NCBI GenBank assembly: GCA_034440615.1 | Contig: JAOTOM010003689.1 | Location: 113,625 to 177,624 of the forward strand | Length of the DNA stretch: 64,000 nt | Reading direction: 5' to 3' | From: Ashinkailepas kermadecensis | Lineage: Eukaryota > Arthropoda > Thecostraca > Neolepadidae | Part shown: piece by piece, positions 1 to 10,165 of the stretch | How the letters are laid out: the number at the start of each line of letters is the position of its first letter | Numbering within the stretch: the first letter of the stretch is position 1 | Program-made: the position numbers and the translations under genes | The notes under the pieces: model-generated | What the model was told of the DNA's origin: nothing | The model's database searches: none | The model's input: the letters and a program-made list of their open reading frames with translations, nothing else

Positions 1-6
1 AGCGTT

Positions 7-672
7 GTGCGGCCTGCCAGGAGCCTTACCCTTCCTCGTCCCCCAGGTTCCCCGTCTGGGCTGATGCCAAGGAGAGGCAGGCACTTCGCCTCGTCACTCA
101 GCGCGGCACACCGCCCTCGCCCCCAGCCGTGTGGTCCCGGTCCCAGTTGGCCCCTCTGTAGCCGACCCCAGCAGAGGCGGCCCAACGCCCCCCTCCCTCC
201 CGCCCGGACCGACCGAGCTCGACACTTCCCCCTCCTCCCCTCCTCACTCGCCGGCCACGCGCCCCGCCCTCATAGCGGGCTCTTCCGTTCTCGGCCCCGC
301 ACCGCCAACAGGCCTCCCCACCGCCGGCCCGCGCCCCGCTCCCTTCGCGGACCCCTCCGACACTGCCCCCTCTACCACCGGGCAGCGCCGCGCGCCGCAC
401 GCCCTGCTCCCATGCGGACTGCTCTGACGCCAGCCCCCCTCCGCCACCAGGCCGCTCCGCCCTCCAGGACAAGGGCCTTTTCCACGCCGCCCCTCGGGGT
501 CGCCTCTCCTCCCTGCCCCCCGAGACCAGCTCGTTCTCCGAGCCCAGACCCTCCTGGGGATCCAGAGCCTCACTCTTCTCCGGGGTCGTCCGACTCTTAC
601 AGAACGGACGGCTCCGTCGCGCCCTCCCCGCCACACACACGCCTGCGGGGGCATGAACACCATCACCACTAA
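7..672 (+). pseudogene. Probable ORF1 C-terminal part of LINE copy 1
   Basis: A 221-codon open stretch, very rich in Pro, Arg, Ala and Ser, ends just before the endonuclease of LINE copy 1. The start shown is arbitrary because the frame is open almost to the window edge. ORF1 of the related LINE at 16391-17992 ends in a similar Pro/Arg/Ser-rich tail, which is the main reason to call this ORF1. No zinc knuckle is visible here; if present, it lies upstream of the window. Other frames are also partly open because of the high GC content, so the frame choice is only moderately supported. Confidence 0.45.
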
Positions 673-698
673 TGCAGACACCCACCACTGAATTCTTG

Positions 699-1385
699 CT
701 CCAATGAAATACGAGGTCCCTCATATCCCATTGGGCAGAACTCAAGGAACATATCATCAAAAATAAACCATTGATTGCAGCCATTCAGGAGACCCGATGG
801 CGCGACAATGATCCATATCATTTTAATATCTTTGGTTATACCCTCTTTTCCCAAAACGGAAATACTACACTCCACGGCGTCGGGGTAGCTTTATTGGCCT
901 CCAACTCCCTTCTTCATCGCCTGATCACCATTCCCAATGACCTGAGTTTGATTGCAGTATCTGTCCAAATTGCACAACTAGAGCTCACTGTACTTTCTCT
1001 CTATCTTCCTCCTACGCATACACTATCTCTAACTTCTGTAACCAATCTCTTCGGTCTTCTCCCACACCCCTGTCTGGTGCTGGGCGACCTCAACGCCCAC
1101 CAACAGGCATGGGGTTGTCACACCACATCCCAGCGCGGACATCGCATTGAAACACTCCTCAACACCCACAACATGGTCTTTTTAAATGACCAAACTCCCA
1201 CACACAACGCAGACATCGCCCCGTTCCGTCCGTCTGCCATTGACCTCTCCCTAGCTTCAGCTTCTACCTCACCACTCTTCTCCTGGCACGTTCAACCTGA
1301 TCCTCTTTTTAGTGATCACTTTCCCATCCACGTCACCCTCGAACGCTCAGCCCAGTCTGGAGATCGTTTATTTATACTGAACTGA
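699..1385 (+). pseudogene. AP-type endonuclease domain of LINE copy 1 ORF2
   Basis: This domain nicks target DNA for target-primed reverse transcription. Recognisable signatures in order are LQ-stop-NTRS at 699-719 (Trp codon changed to TGA), the catalytic Glu in IQETRW, the Asp/Asn motif GDLNAH near 1083-1100, and the SDHFP motif near 1312-1326. The frame then stops at 1385, before the RT. Because of the TGA at 705-707 the domain could not be translated from the normal ORF2 start. The region 1386-1664 continues the linker in broken frames and includes a run of ten C residues near 1520. Confidence 0.85.
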
Positions 1386-1664
1386 ACGCTCGCAAAGCGA
1401 AATGGCCGTCTTTCTCCCAGGAAATTGATAATCTTATCCCAGCCCAGTCTCACCCCCAACTTCGGCATTGCTTAATAGCATACTACTCGCGGCAGAAAAA
1501 CACGTACCCAAAACTCGTCCCCCCCCCCCCAGGCCGTAAAACCGTGCCGTGGTGGAACGACGAGTGAAAACGAACCGTCGCCACACGGCGGCGGGCTGAG
1601 CGGAAATTTCTGAAAAAAACCTCATCGTACAAAACATGGTAGAAGCCCGCGAGGCAAAACTACG

Positions 1665-3078
1665 TTGTCAGCAAGTTATTCTTTCGGCCAAAGAACACAG
1701 CTATCAACTCTATTCCAACACATTCAACCGATTCACCCCCTCTCCGAAATCTGGTATCAAATTCGCTCCTTCTCCAATGGCAGAGCCCCACACCGCGCAT
1801 TCCCACAACTAACAATTAACCAACAGAACATAACAGAACCCACAGCCGTCGCCGAGCACTTCGCCACTTATTACTCTGACATCTCTTCCAACACTCAATA
1901 CTCACAGCACACCACCTCATTCCTTCACGACACTCTTGCCACTTGTAACTTCGGCTCCGACAACTCTGAACCCTACAACACTCCCTTTACCCTCTATCAA
2001 CTAAATGTATCCCTCTCAAAGGTATCCAATAGCGCTGTTGGACCTGATCAATTGACATACCTCTTCTTTCAACTCTGACTCCGGTAAAGACAACCTCCTC
2101 TCGGCACTAAATCAACTATGGACTGACGGCACTTTCCCACCCTCTTGGTCTACTAGTACTATCATCCCTATTCCTAAGCCTTCCAAACCTCGACACCTTC
2201 CCTCTAGCTATCGTCCTATCTCTCTCATTAGTTGTGCTTGCAAAATCTTTGAGCGCATGGTCAATGGAAGAACCAGAGTCTATCTCGAAAACAACAAAAT
2301 TATCTCCCCCTTTCAGAGCGGCTTCCGACCAAGGCGAAGCACCGCTGACAACCTAATCGAAATTGTTTATTCAATCCAGCGTGGTTTTGCGAAACAAATC
2401 CGAAACTATCGCCCTTTTTTAGACATAAAATCCGCGTTTAACAAAGTACACAGTTCTGCCCTTCCAATTAATTTACACCTAATTGGTATCAGGGGCAGAA
2501 TGGCCACTTGTATTGCCAACTTTCTAGAAAATCGCTCCTTCGTCGTCCGCTGTGGCAACATCTATTCCCGACCCTACACTCTCGATCAAGGCGTCCCGCA
2601 TGGCAGCGTCGTATCTCCATCCCTCTTTCTCATTATGATCAGCGACGTACTAGAACAACTTCCCCTAATTTCTCCACTCCTAAAATATTATCTCTATGCC
2701 GATGATTTGGCTACTTGGTGTACACACTCGTCGGCAGACTCAGCTAATCACTTTATTCAACTCGCCATGAATCACATTGATTCATGGTGCTCCCTCTGGG
2801 GGCTACAGATCTCCCCTACTAAATCTGCCAATATGCTCTTTTCTCGGCTTCACATATATATCTCACCTAGCACACCGCTCCGCTATCGCGATCAAAGTAT
2901 CCCCCTCCAACCTCCTTCAAATATATCGGAATTATCCTTGACAAAGGACTCTATTTTGGCCCTCACATTACCCATATTAAACAGTGCTGCACTGTGCGTC
3001 TTAATCTCCTGCGCTACATCACCGGTCGCGACTGGGGTGCAGACGGGACTATTCTTAACAAAATGTACATTGCCCTGA
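1665..3078 (+). pseudogene. Linker and reverse transcriptase domain of LINE copy 1 ORF2
   Basis: The linker (1665-2078) ends in the block leading to VGPD. After a frame change, the RT carries YRPISLISC near 2208, a palm motif QGVPHGS near 2588, and the catalytic YADD at 2695-2706. The Asp of motif A is retained in FLDIKSAF near 2420. All key catalytic residues of the palm are therefore still present, although the ORF is interrupted at 2078 and again around 2990-3078, where the frame moves to the one carrying the thumb and RNase H. This pattern is that of a relic whose domains can still be aligned but which cannot make a full-length protein. Confidence 0.88.
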
Positions 3079-4103
3079 TTCGTTCAATCCTGGAATACAA
3101 TGCGTTTATCTTCGATCATATATCTACAACACTCACCAAATCACTAGAATGTACACAAAATCACGCACTCAGCCTCATCACCGGAGCACACTGCACCACA
3201 CCTACCACCAGTCTCCGGGGTGAGGCCAATCTCCCTAGCCTACAACACCGCAGAACACTACAACTCGTTAGATACCACTTAAGGACAACAACACAGCAAA
3301 ATCACCCCTCCAATGTCGCATGGTCTAAACCCCCGGTTCGGCGCTCTAAAAACAAAAATAAATACCGCATTGCAATTCACTTGAAGCAGGTTCTCACATC
3401 CACACTGAAATTTCCCGATGTTACCCCTGACCGAGTCCCCCCCCTTCTCCCACTCTGGCACATGAAACACCCCAAATTTGAGTATCTCTTTAGGCACAAT
3501 ACTCACCCCCATAGACGTTCAAGTAATTTTTTTAAATATCAAGAGGCCCACCCACAACACACTTTCTTTTACACTGACGGCTGCCGTACCAGCAATGGTA
3601 CTGGCGCCGCCTGGTGTGGTGGGCCCGACACCGGTCAAACCAAATTAACACTTCATCATTCGGTATACACAACAGAATTAGTCACCATACTCACTTGCCT
3701 CCAACACATCATTGCACAACACATCACTGCCCCAACCACAATCTGCACTGACTCACGATTCTCCGTTGACACCCTCTCGGCCATACACAGCACCACGCAC
3801 CCCACACTCCACGCCATCAGACACCTCTACAATGACAACCACGCACACATTCAGCTCACCATCCTCTGGATCCCCGGATATAGGGGTATCCTGGGAAACG
3901 ATAGAGCGGACGGTCTGGCCCGAGCGGCGATCGACCTCCCCCCGAACGAGGGACTTCCGGTGCCCCCGGGATCTTCTATCCACTTACAAATGGTTTATTT
4001 AATAAATATATCCAGGCCTGATGGTCACACAACACCACACACCTACACGCTATCAAGCCCACACTCTCCAACTGGCCATCCTCCAACCAGCACTCCCGTT
4101 TGA
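2994..4103 (+). pseudogene. RT thumb and RNase H domain of LINE copy 1
   Basis: After the RT thumb, an RNase H fold is recognisable from YTDG near 3570-3581, a Glu in the YTTELV segment, CTDS near 3745, and the final motif GNDRADGLA near 3895-3920. In the last motif the usual Ser-His pair (WVPSH in the related LINE at 21 kb) is replaced by Gly-Tyr (WIPGY), so a conserved active-site His is missing. RNase H removes the RNA strand during LINE cDNA synthesis in I-type elements. The frame ends at 4103 and shifts once more before the C-terminal segment. Confidence 0.82.
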
Positions 4104-4429
4104 ACGAGGTGGCGCTCGCCAGACTTCGCCTCGGACACACCAGATTGACACACAATTATATTTGTCATCGACCACACCGCCTTTCACTTTGCAGCACATG
4201 TCGAGTCCGCATTACTGTCGCCCATATCTTGCTTGCCTGTCCCGCATATGCTCCTCATCGTCACGCAATCATCCAGTATTTTACCAACATCAATACGCAA
4301 ATTTCGCTTCGGGCTCTCCTCGGGGATGAACACCCGACGCTCCTCGAGTTACTTTTCCGCTTTCTACATGACACCAAACTTTCCGAACTGATCCAATTTC
4401 CCTGTCGTACGTTACCTGGTCCAAGCTGA
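4100..4429 (+). pseudogene. C-terminal CCHC segment of LINE copy 1 ORF2
   Basis: This last ORF2 piece begins with the LRLGHTRLTH block and contains a C-x2-C-x8-H-x4-C cluster (CSTC...HILLAC near 4195-4245), followed by the LLGDEHPTLLELLF block. The same series of blocks ends ORF2 of the LINE at 21.4-21.7 kb. Such CCHC tails are usual in I-type LINEs and are thought to bind nucleic acid. The ORF ends in TGA at 4427-4429. Confidence 0.82.
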
Positions 4430-5032
4430 CATGATGTGAAGTTAAAAGCTATATGACACGCGCTGCACACATCTTCCTCTCCGACGTTGTAAAACACATA
4501 CATATAGGTTATTTAACACTAGGTGGGCAGGGACCGATCCAATTTGGCAAAAACGGACGGTTTTCCTTATAAATTGCGTTTGGTTTTTTACCTACGGGTT
4601 TTCCAAGCAGCATGGTTTTCCCCCCTTCTCAGGGGTTTCCAAGCTTTAACTTAACATACACCTACACATACAAAGTCGGACCTGACGCCCACGACTCGCT
4701 CTGGGCGCCGGGCCTCCGCTTCGCTTCAGGTCGCAGGTGGGCAGTGGAGCCTGTTCGTAGGCTACGAAGCTGCCCACCCTCCAAATGTCCTTCTATTTGT
4801 TATGTATGTATATGTGTATGTATGTCTGTACATGAACCTGTATGCAATGTATGTATCGGCCCTTTACGCCACGTTCTTTGTTTGACGGCGTCTCATCTTT
4901 CCTCTCTTGCTTAATTGATATAACCGGATGCCACATAAGCCGGATTAACGTAATTACTTCCTTAGCGTAACAATCTTTAGCGGATGGCACTCTGCCTCTG
5001 CTAAATACTTTTTTTAAAGTAAAAAAGGAAAA
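4430..5032. other. Gene-free segment, possible 3' UTR of LINE copy 1
   Basis: No coding signature is visible. The segment holds a GC-rich block (4680-4790) with an imperfect inverted repeat around GGGCAG...CTGCCC, then low-complexity TATG/TGTA sequence (4797-4850). It may be LINE 3' UTR, but no poly(A) or target-site duplication was found to fix the end. Confidence 0.3.
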
Positions 5033-5142
5033 ATGAAGCCCGTTGATTGGCTAAATCGGCTTTCGGGTGATTCTCTTGTATAAATATTTTCACTGTATAA
5101 ATTATTCAGTAGAATTTGCCGCGATCATACCCAGGTATTTTA
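5033..5142 (+). repeat. Dispersed repeat, copy 1 (mate at 26303)
   Basis: About 110 bp beginning TGAAGCCCGTTGATTGGCTA is closely matched by 26303-26425 in the same orientation, with scattered substitutions and one small indel. Both copies contain TATAAAT/TATTTTCACT and CAGGTATTTT blocks. The repeat family is not recognised. Confidence 0.7.
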
Positions 5143-5990
5143 ATAGTCCCCCATCTTGAAATCTCTTAGACCAGTCTCTGGGCATGTTAGGTACGGTTGC
5201 CCAAAAAGGGGAAGTCTCGTGGATGCCTGAGGGATCGGGCACCTAAAAGTCGTGACGGGGCTCCGGTACGCTATACGGAACTGCCCCAATTCTACGACAG
5301 GACTGTTCTGGTTTTTCCATGGGATTCTGTATATTTCAATGGGATTTGGTTTTGATCATGGGACAATCCAGGTTTTCCTCCATGGGACATATGAGATGCC
5401 ATATGTCCCATGGGGAATACATGCCAATCCCATGGGATTTTTTTCACTAGGGAAGCACACACACACGTACCACTATGTTGCTCTATAATCATAGGAGGCT
5501 CAACTAAGCATTGCTGGGAAGAGGGGGGGGGTCCGAGCACCTCTGAGTCGATATAAATATCCACCTATGTTATGTCGTCACTTCTTGTGCTTGATTGCAA
5601 CTTGAGAACTCCAATTTGGCCCTGACTGAGAACACCTAACCCTCAGAGTACCACAATCCTCGCGAAGAGTAAGCTCAATGCAATGCAGATCGATTCATGA
5701 GAGCGCCTTGGCACCATATGCTACTTCTTCGTGGCTCAACTATCGTATGCACAATCACTTGGCGAGTGTGGATTTACGGTGTCATGCATGTTACATGACG
5801 TACTCTGTCGAAGGACATCTGTTGAAGCGTGCCATTACAGCCGTCAACATATATCGATCGACTAGCACGTATCACGGTGCCAGTTTTTGTGTCAGTTGCT
5901 TACTGAATACAACGAATACAAAAACACCGGCACGGAGAGTCCAGTCATATATCAGCAATAATTCAGTGACAGATTGTATGCCATCAAGGT
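5143..5990. other. Gene-free segment with CCATGGG motifs
   Basis: No coding signature is visible. CCATGGG-type motifs recur between 5318 and 5440, including a perfect inverted repeat (separate entry). The remainder looks unique and non-coding. Confidence 0.4.
5380..5413. repeat. Perfect hairpin, 14-bp arms, 6-nt loop
   Basis: Arms CCATGGGACATATG (5380-5393) and CATATGTCCCATGG (5400-5413) are exact reverse complements around AGATGC. The hairpin lies among recurring CCATGGG motifs. Confidence 0.9.
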
Positions 5991-6000
5991 CGGCAGCCTG

Positions 6001-6172
6001 GGGTCGCGGTAGCTCAGTCGGTAGGACGTTCTACTCTTGATTGCAAGATCGTGGGTTCGAACACCACAGCCGGCGGGATTACCGAGTCTTCCTGTAACCA
6101 ATCGGCGTGAGAGGTTGGCAAAGCTATATGACCTAGCAGTCGAATGCGTCGCAAAAACATGAATCCAATCCA
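6001..6172 (+). mobile_element. tRNA-derived SINE, head type 2, AATCC tail
   Basis: The head has a good Pol III A box (TAGCTCAGTCGG, 6009-6020) and a B box (GGTTCGAACAC, about 6054). It is followed by a body that starts CCAATCGGCGTGAGAG and is shared with the SINEs at 7852, 57534, 59573 and 60824, then an AATCCAATCC tail. Near-identical 15-bp flanks at 5986-6000 and 6173-6187 (13 of 15 match) look like a target-site duplication. The head differs from that of the 7852 and 57534 copies, so one body occurs with two tRNA heads. Confidence 0.85.
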
Positions 6173-7110
6173 AAGGCCGGCAGCTTGCAACAGTCGCGGC
6201 AAGGAGAGAGGTTCGCTATACTTTCGGAAGTTAGGGAGTTATTTGTGGCTATACTTTCCGGAGTTATTTGTGCCGGGAGTTATTTCGCTATACTTTCGGG
6301 AGTTCGGGAGTTATTTGTGGCTTCTGACAAGTATCTTGTTTGTATCTTAGTAATGATCAATGCGCAGGGCTGGAAGAAGCCATATCACTTCATACAAGCT
6401 GTCCGACCAGAAATGGCCAGGGGCGTCGCCACGGTTGTCTCAGAGAGACAAGCTAAAGTTTGAACAGGGATCAAGTACTGGCGATGCGTCTGCCAGCTTA
6501 CAATGGGAAATGGGACAAAACCTCATTGGATACATTTCACGTATCTCACTGCTCTGCAGTTGTCATAATTACACAAGTCATGACTGTCTTTGCTGGCTAC
6601 AGAATGCATGCTTATCTTGATGTTAGTATTAACCCGCGCATGAACCGGGGGGGGGGTCCAATCCCCCACCGTGTTTTTTCCAGTATAAATGAAAGGCGGC
6701 CTGTTCGAACTCGCTGTAGATTTGGCAGTCTATGGAGCATTCACTTCGCGTCTTTTGCCATCTAATTTTGTTTCTAGCTCATGTAGTGTTCTAGACATAG
6801 TGGTTTTTAAGGAGCTCTATACAGAACATTTCGGCTCCGCGTGTGTCGTGCCTGGCGCGGTCAATTCGCATTTTTCATCCAGTGTATTACAGAAATGGCT
6901 TGAAAAAATGCAAGCAACTTTGCGTGAATTTTTGCAGAATACTTCGTATGAAACGTGTTCCCAGGTCAGGTCGTCATTGACCTGAGCAGGATTTTGTGAG
7001 CATACTCCGGCGGATTTCCGCAGATTTAGCACTTTTCAAGTTCAGACCCAAATAGATGGTGAGCTATGCATGATACCATTTTGTAATACACATTACCGTG
7101 TCCCACATGC
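6173..7110. other. Gene-free segment with a short degenerate tandem repeat
   Basis: At 6217-6325 a unit of roughly 35-40 bp built from CTATACTTTCGG and GGGAGTTATTTGTGG is repeated about three times. A G9 run lies at 6649-6657. I see no gene. Confidence 0.45.
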
Positions 7111-7119
7111 AATCGAAGT

Positions 7120-7565
7120 CCAACGGGGGGTCGCATGATCCTGTGGCATTCACGCGCCCCTGTGGAGGTGAGGTGAGGTCACGCAGGGTGAAAGTGTAGG
7201 TTTGTTTTCGGGGCGAAGAACTAATTTGCGCCACCGTAGGATAAACAGAAACCCCGAATGATAAATCGGAGCCCACGATTACCCTAGAACCAGCTTTAAC
7301 CTACTTGACCTCATTTGTCTATGTTGACTGTTGGTCAGCAAAGGTCAAAGGTCAGTTCACCAAAGGTGGTCCAAATTGTTTCATGAAGTAATGTAGGGTG
7401 CTGAATTCGAATTCAGCACGAATTGTTATGCTACCCTCTAGCGCCCAAAGTATGCGTTTGGGACCTCAAAACCAAAACTCCATACTGACTCTGCGTGACT
7501 TGTCCTTACCTGCAGAGGAGCACGTAAAAGCTGTTGGATCATGCGACCTCTCAATGGCCGCCAAT
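7120..7565. repeat. Inverted pair of diverged dispersed repeats
   Basis: The reverse complement of about 7125-7250 resembles 7430-7560: both contain CTGCGTGAC, a short CCT/CAC-rich stretch, and GGATCATGCGACC in the same order. The arms are well diverged and separated by about 180 bp, so this is either two insertions of one family in opposite orientation or an old fold-back element. Confidence 0.6.
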
Positions 7566-7851
7566 TCACGCGATAAGTTCAGCACTGGATGCACTATGAC
7601 CTATGCAAAGTTCCGTCCGTATTTCGATGACTTCGATCATTAACCTGAAAAATAATTGTAGTTACACGAGTCCCATGCTACCACTCATGTATGGTGTTCG
7701 AGACCAATAGGCGTGCTGGGGCCCGCCCTTTCCGTATTGAAGAGGCAATGGCTAAGATAGCCTCCTCTCTCCCTCCGTCCGTTTCCTCCTTCCACGACAC
7801 AATACTGACACCAATAATTTTGTGTTCTACAAGTCGATTCAGTGATCAGTC

Positions 7852-8019
7852 GGTTGGTTGGTTGGTTATTGGTTTTACGATACGTCGACCGTCGAGTCAT
7901 ATAGCGTCGCCAATCTCTCACGCCGATTGGTCGCGGGCGAAGAGTAGTGACAGGTGAGATTCGAACCCACAATCTTTCGATTGTGAGACGAGCATCTTAC
8001 CCCTAGACCACTCGTCCCC
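7852..8019 (-). mobile_element. tRNA-Val-like SINE, full length, with perfect 14-bp target duplication
   Basis: On the minus strand the head (about 8019-7945) resembles tRNA-Val: the A-box region GTGGTCTAGGGG, an anticodon loop with CTCACAA (anticodon CAC), and the B box GGTTCGAATC. It leads into the shared SINE body and an AACC-repeat tail (AACCAACCAACC). The flanks TTCAGTGATCAGTC at 7838-7851 and 8020-8033 are identical, a clear target-site duplication from LINE-type retrotransposition. Because of the attached body and tail it is called a SINE rather than a functional tRNA gene. Confidence 0.93.
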
Positions 8020-8033
8020 TTCAGTGATCAGTC

Positions 8034-10165
8034 AAGTGGCGTATCAGAAGCATGGTAGTTAGAGAGATCAACAAGTTTAAATGAGCTCACCAAGTGCGTG
8101 CGATGCCCCTTTGTTCGCGCAAGGGAGGGGGCCGCACTCCAGCGTCCCATACGTTCGGGCGCCCCTCCTTTACGCTGCGCCTATGTAATGCTTTCCATAC
8201 AACGCTCATGGCGTTGTATGGAAAAATCGGCCTGGAACTGTGGATATTATTATCTCCCAATTTGTTCCATTGTGGAGGAGTTCGTCAGTCAGGTCCAAAG
8301 GGCAGGTGTGAATCTGAAGGTGGCAAGGAGCCGTGATTTTCCCAATAATACGGGGTTGTAGGAAAAATAGAGGTGCTGATTCATGAAAACGATTTGATGG
8401 ACATATCGCTGTCATTTAATGCAAAGATTACCTAAATCAGGATGCTAGAAGATCCTGCTTGCGGTCATCGAGGAAAAAATTGTTTGGTGAGGTGGAGGGA
8501 AAGAGGCGCCCATTGAACGTTCTTGAACTCAATTTGGGGTGGGTACAATTTAGCATTGGAGGGGTACGTGACCCTCCAAATGTATGCAAAACCTCACCCG
8601 CACGGATAAGGGTATTTTTAAATTACGTTCAATTATACGTATTATTGAGAAACAAACTGAGCTCTTCAGTATTCTCGCTCCCCGCCATACTTAAGGAGTT
8701 CTTACTGAGAGCGCAATTTTGTGCTTTGCTCAAGCACTTCGTAATTCCCCAAAACCGTTTGACCTCCCGAACGTAGTCGGCTTTATTTCCCTTTACTCTA
8801 GGTAGTGTGGCGTTTTAGTTCAATTCAGACATGAACGACAAAAAGTGTATCACGTCATATTTACCTTCAGCTCTACGGAAGGTATGCAGAGGATAAATGG
8901 CAACCACAACGGGATGCTCATTTTTGTGGAATGTGTCTGTGAGGCTCATAGCTAATTGTGAAACCACGTAGACGTGGAAGTGGACTTCAACTCTGGAGCA
9001 CACTTCTATCCACCGAATGAGTTACCCATTATGGGTTAAAATCTGCTCGTACTTTGCACCTTAAATAAACTCAACGTGCATCATGTCGGGTTACCAAATG
9101 TGCTCTTCAGATGCCCACCATATGAGATAACGCCGGGTACTGCCAAGCATTTATGATGTTGTGGTCACCGTGTCAGTTTAGTGGCTACCTAGCAGCTTCT
9201 TCACAACCTTTCTCAATGTATTTATGGGCACGCGCTTACCAGTCAAAACTATTGCTATGATGGCTCTTGTTGATTGTTTATTGTGTGCATGGTTAAGAAG
9301 AATGGCAATAATGATAGTTAAGCATGCCAGCGCCACTGATATCGCATATGAGTGGTGAGTAGTTATGCCCGTAATCGCTGACTTTAATGCCCTTGAGCCA
9401 CTGCTATATGAGCTTGCTCTCAGCAACGAAAAGTGCGTAATATATTGGCAGATACGTCTTTATTATGCATACTTGCACCTACAGGCAACGATTACAGGGT
9501 GATAGTGAGGTGGCATTCAGGAGTGGATGTTCGCATACTTGTGATATTGCCACTGTAACATCAACGAAAGTTCCGTCCTTCCATGGAACACCAATATTCT
9601 GAGATTCTAAAATATCTATGTCCTCCCTCCAAAGGATTAACATTCCACATTGACATTTGCGGTGCACCCTCAGATTTCTCAAGGGAAAAAAGAAGCTGTC
9701 CTCGAAAGTTGATATTCTCAGGCCTTTCCAGTTGGTAAAGACTCCTGCAGTTACATTTATTGCTGTCATGGCAGCACAACAATCTATGAAAATTGGGCAA
9801 TATATCGCATTGCAAGGAAACAATTAGCCTAAATCACACTGCAACAAATGCAACGATTCTTGGAAGCCTCCACGTATGCTGGTCTTGGCGTGATGGTCTC
9901 CTACTGAGAATTGGTGTTGTTGTTACGCAAAATAATATCGTAAACAATCTCTCGCATCAGCCTTTTCCATGCTTCTAATAGAGAATATCAGCGCTGCACG
10001 TTTTAAACTTAGAACGAACACAAAACATTCATCGAGATTCTTGGATAGAAGCACCACTGGCCAGGTTTTCGAGCCATGTCCGAATAGTACAGTCTATGCG
10101 ATGTCTGCACTGTCAGTAGTTGTTGGCTTGCACATGCGTAGTAATACGCCTGCCTATTGTTCCAG
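8034..10165. other. Gene-free segment upstream of the lectin exon
   Basis: No exon is supported. A perfect hairpin lies at 8192-8224. Minus-strand stretches at 9479-9823 and 9178-9426 are open, the latter with a hydrophobic run, but show no recognisable family. If the lectin gene has upstream exons (signal peptide), they are here or further left and were not identified. Confidence 0.35.
8192..8224. repeat. Perfect hairpin, 14-bp arms, 5-nt loop
   Basis: TTTCCATACAACGC (8192-8205) and GCGTTGTATGGAAA (8211-8224) are exact reverse complements around TCATG. Confidence 0.9.

Larger units (their letters stand above)
1..4430 (+). mobile_element. Decayed I/Jockey-type non-LTR retrotransposon (LINE copy 1)
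   Basis: One LINE copy on the plus strand with the order ORF1 tail, AP endonuclease, reverse transcriptase, RNase H and a C-terminal CCHC segment. An RNase H after the RT and a final C-x2-C...H-x4-C segment are typical of I-type elements. The ORF2 frame is broken repeatedly: a TGA replaces the Trp codon expected in the LQ-W-N start motif (705-707), and there are frame changes near 1385-1665, 2078, 3000-3078 and 4100. It is therefore a dead copy. Its 5' end may lie outside the window. The same domain order and a similar C-terminus occur in the LINE at 16215-21760, so the two are related. The 3' end is uncertain; the 3' UTR may reach about 5020. Confidence 0.88.
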
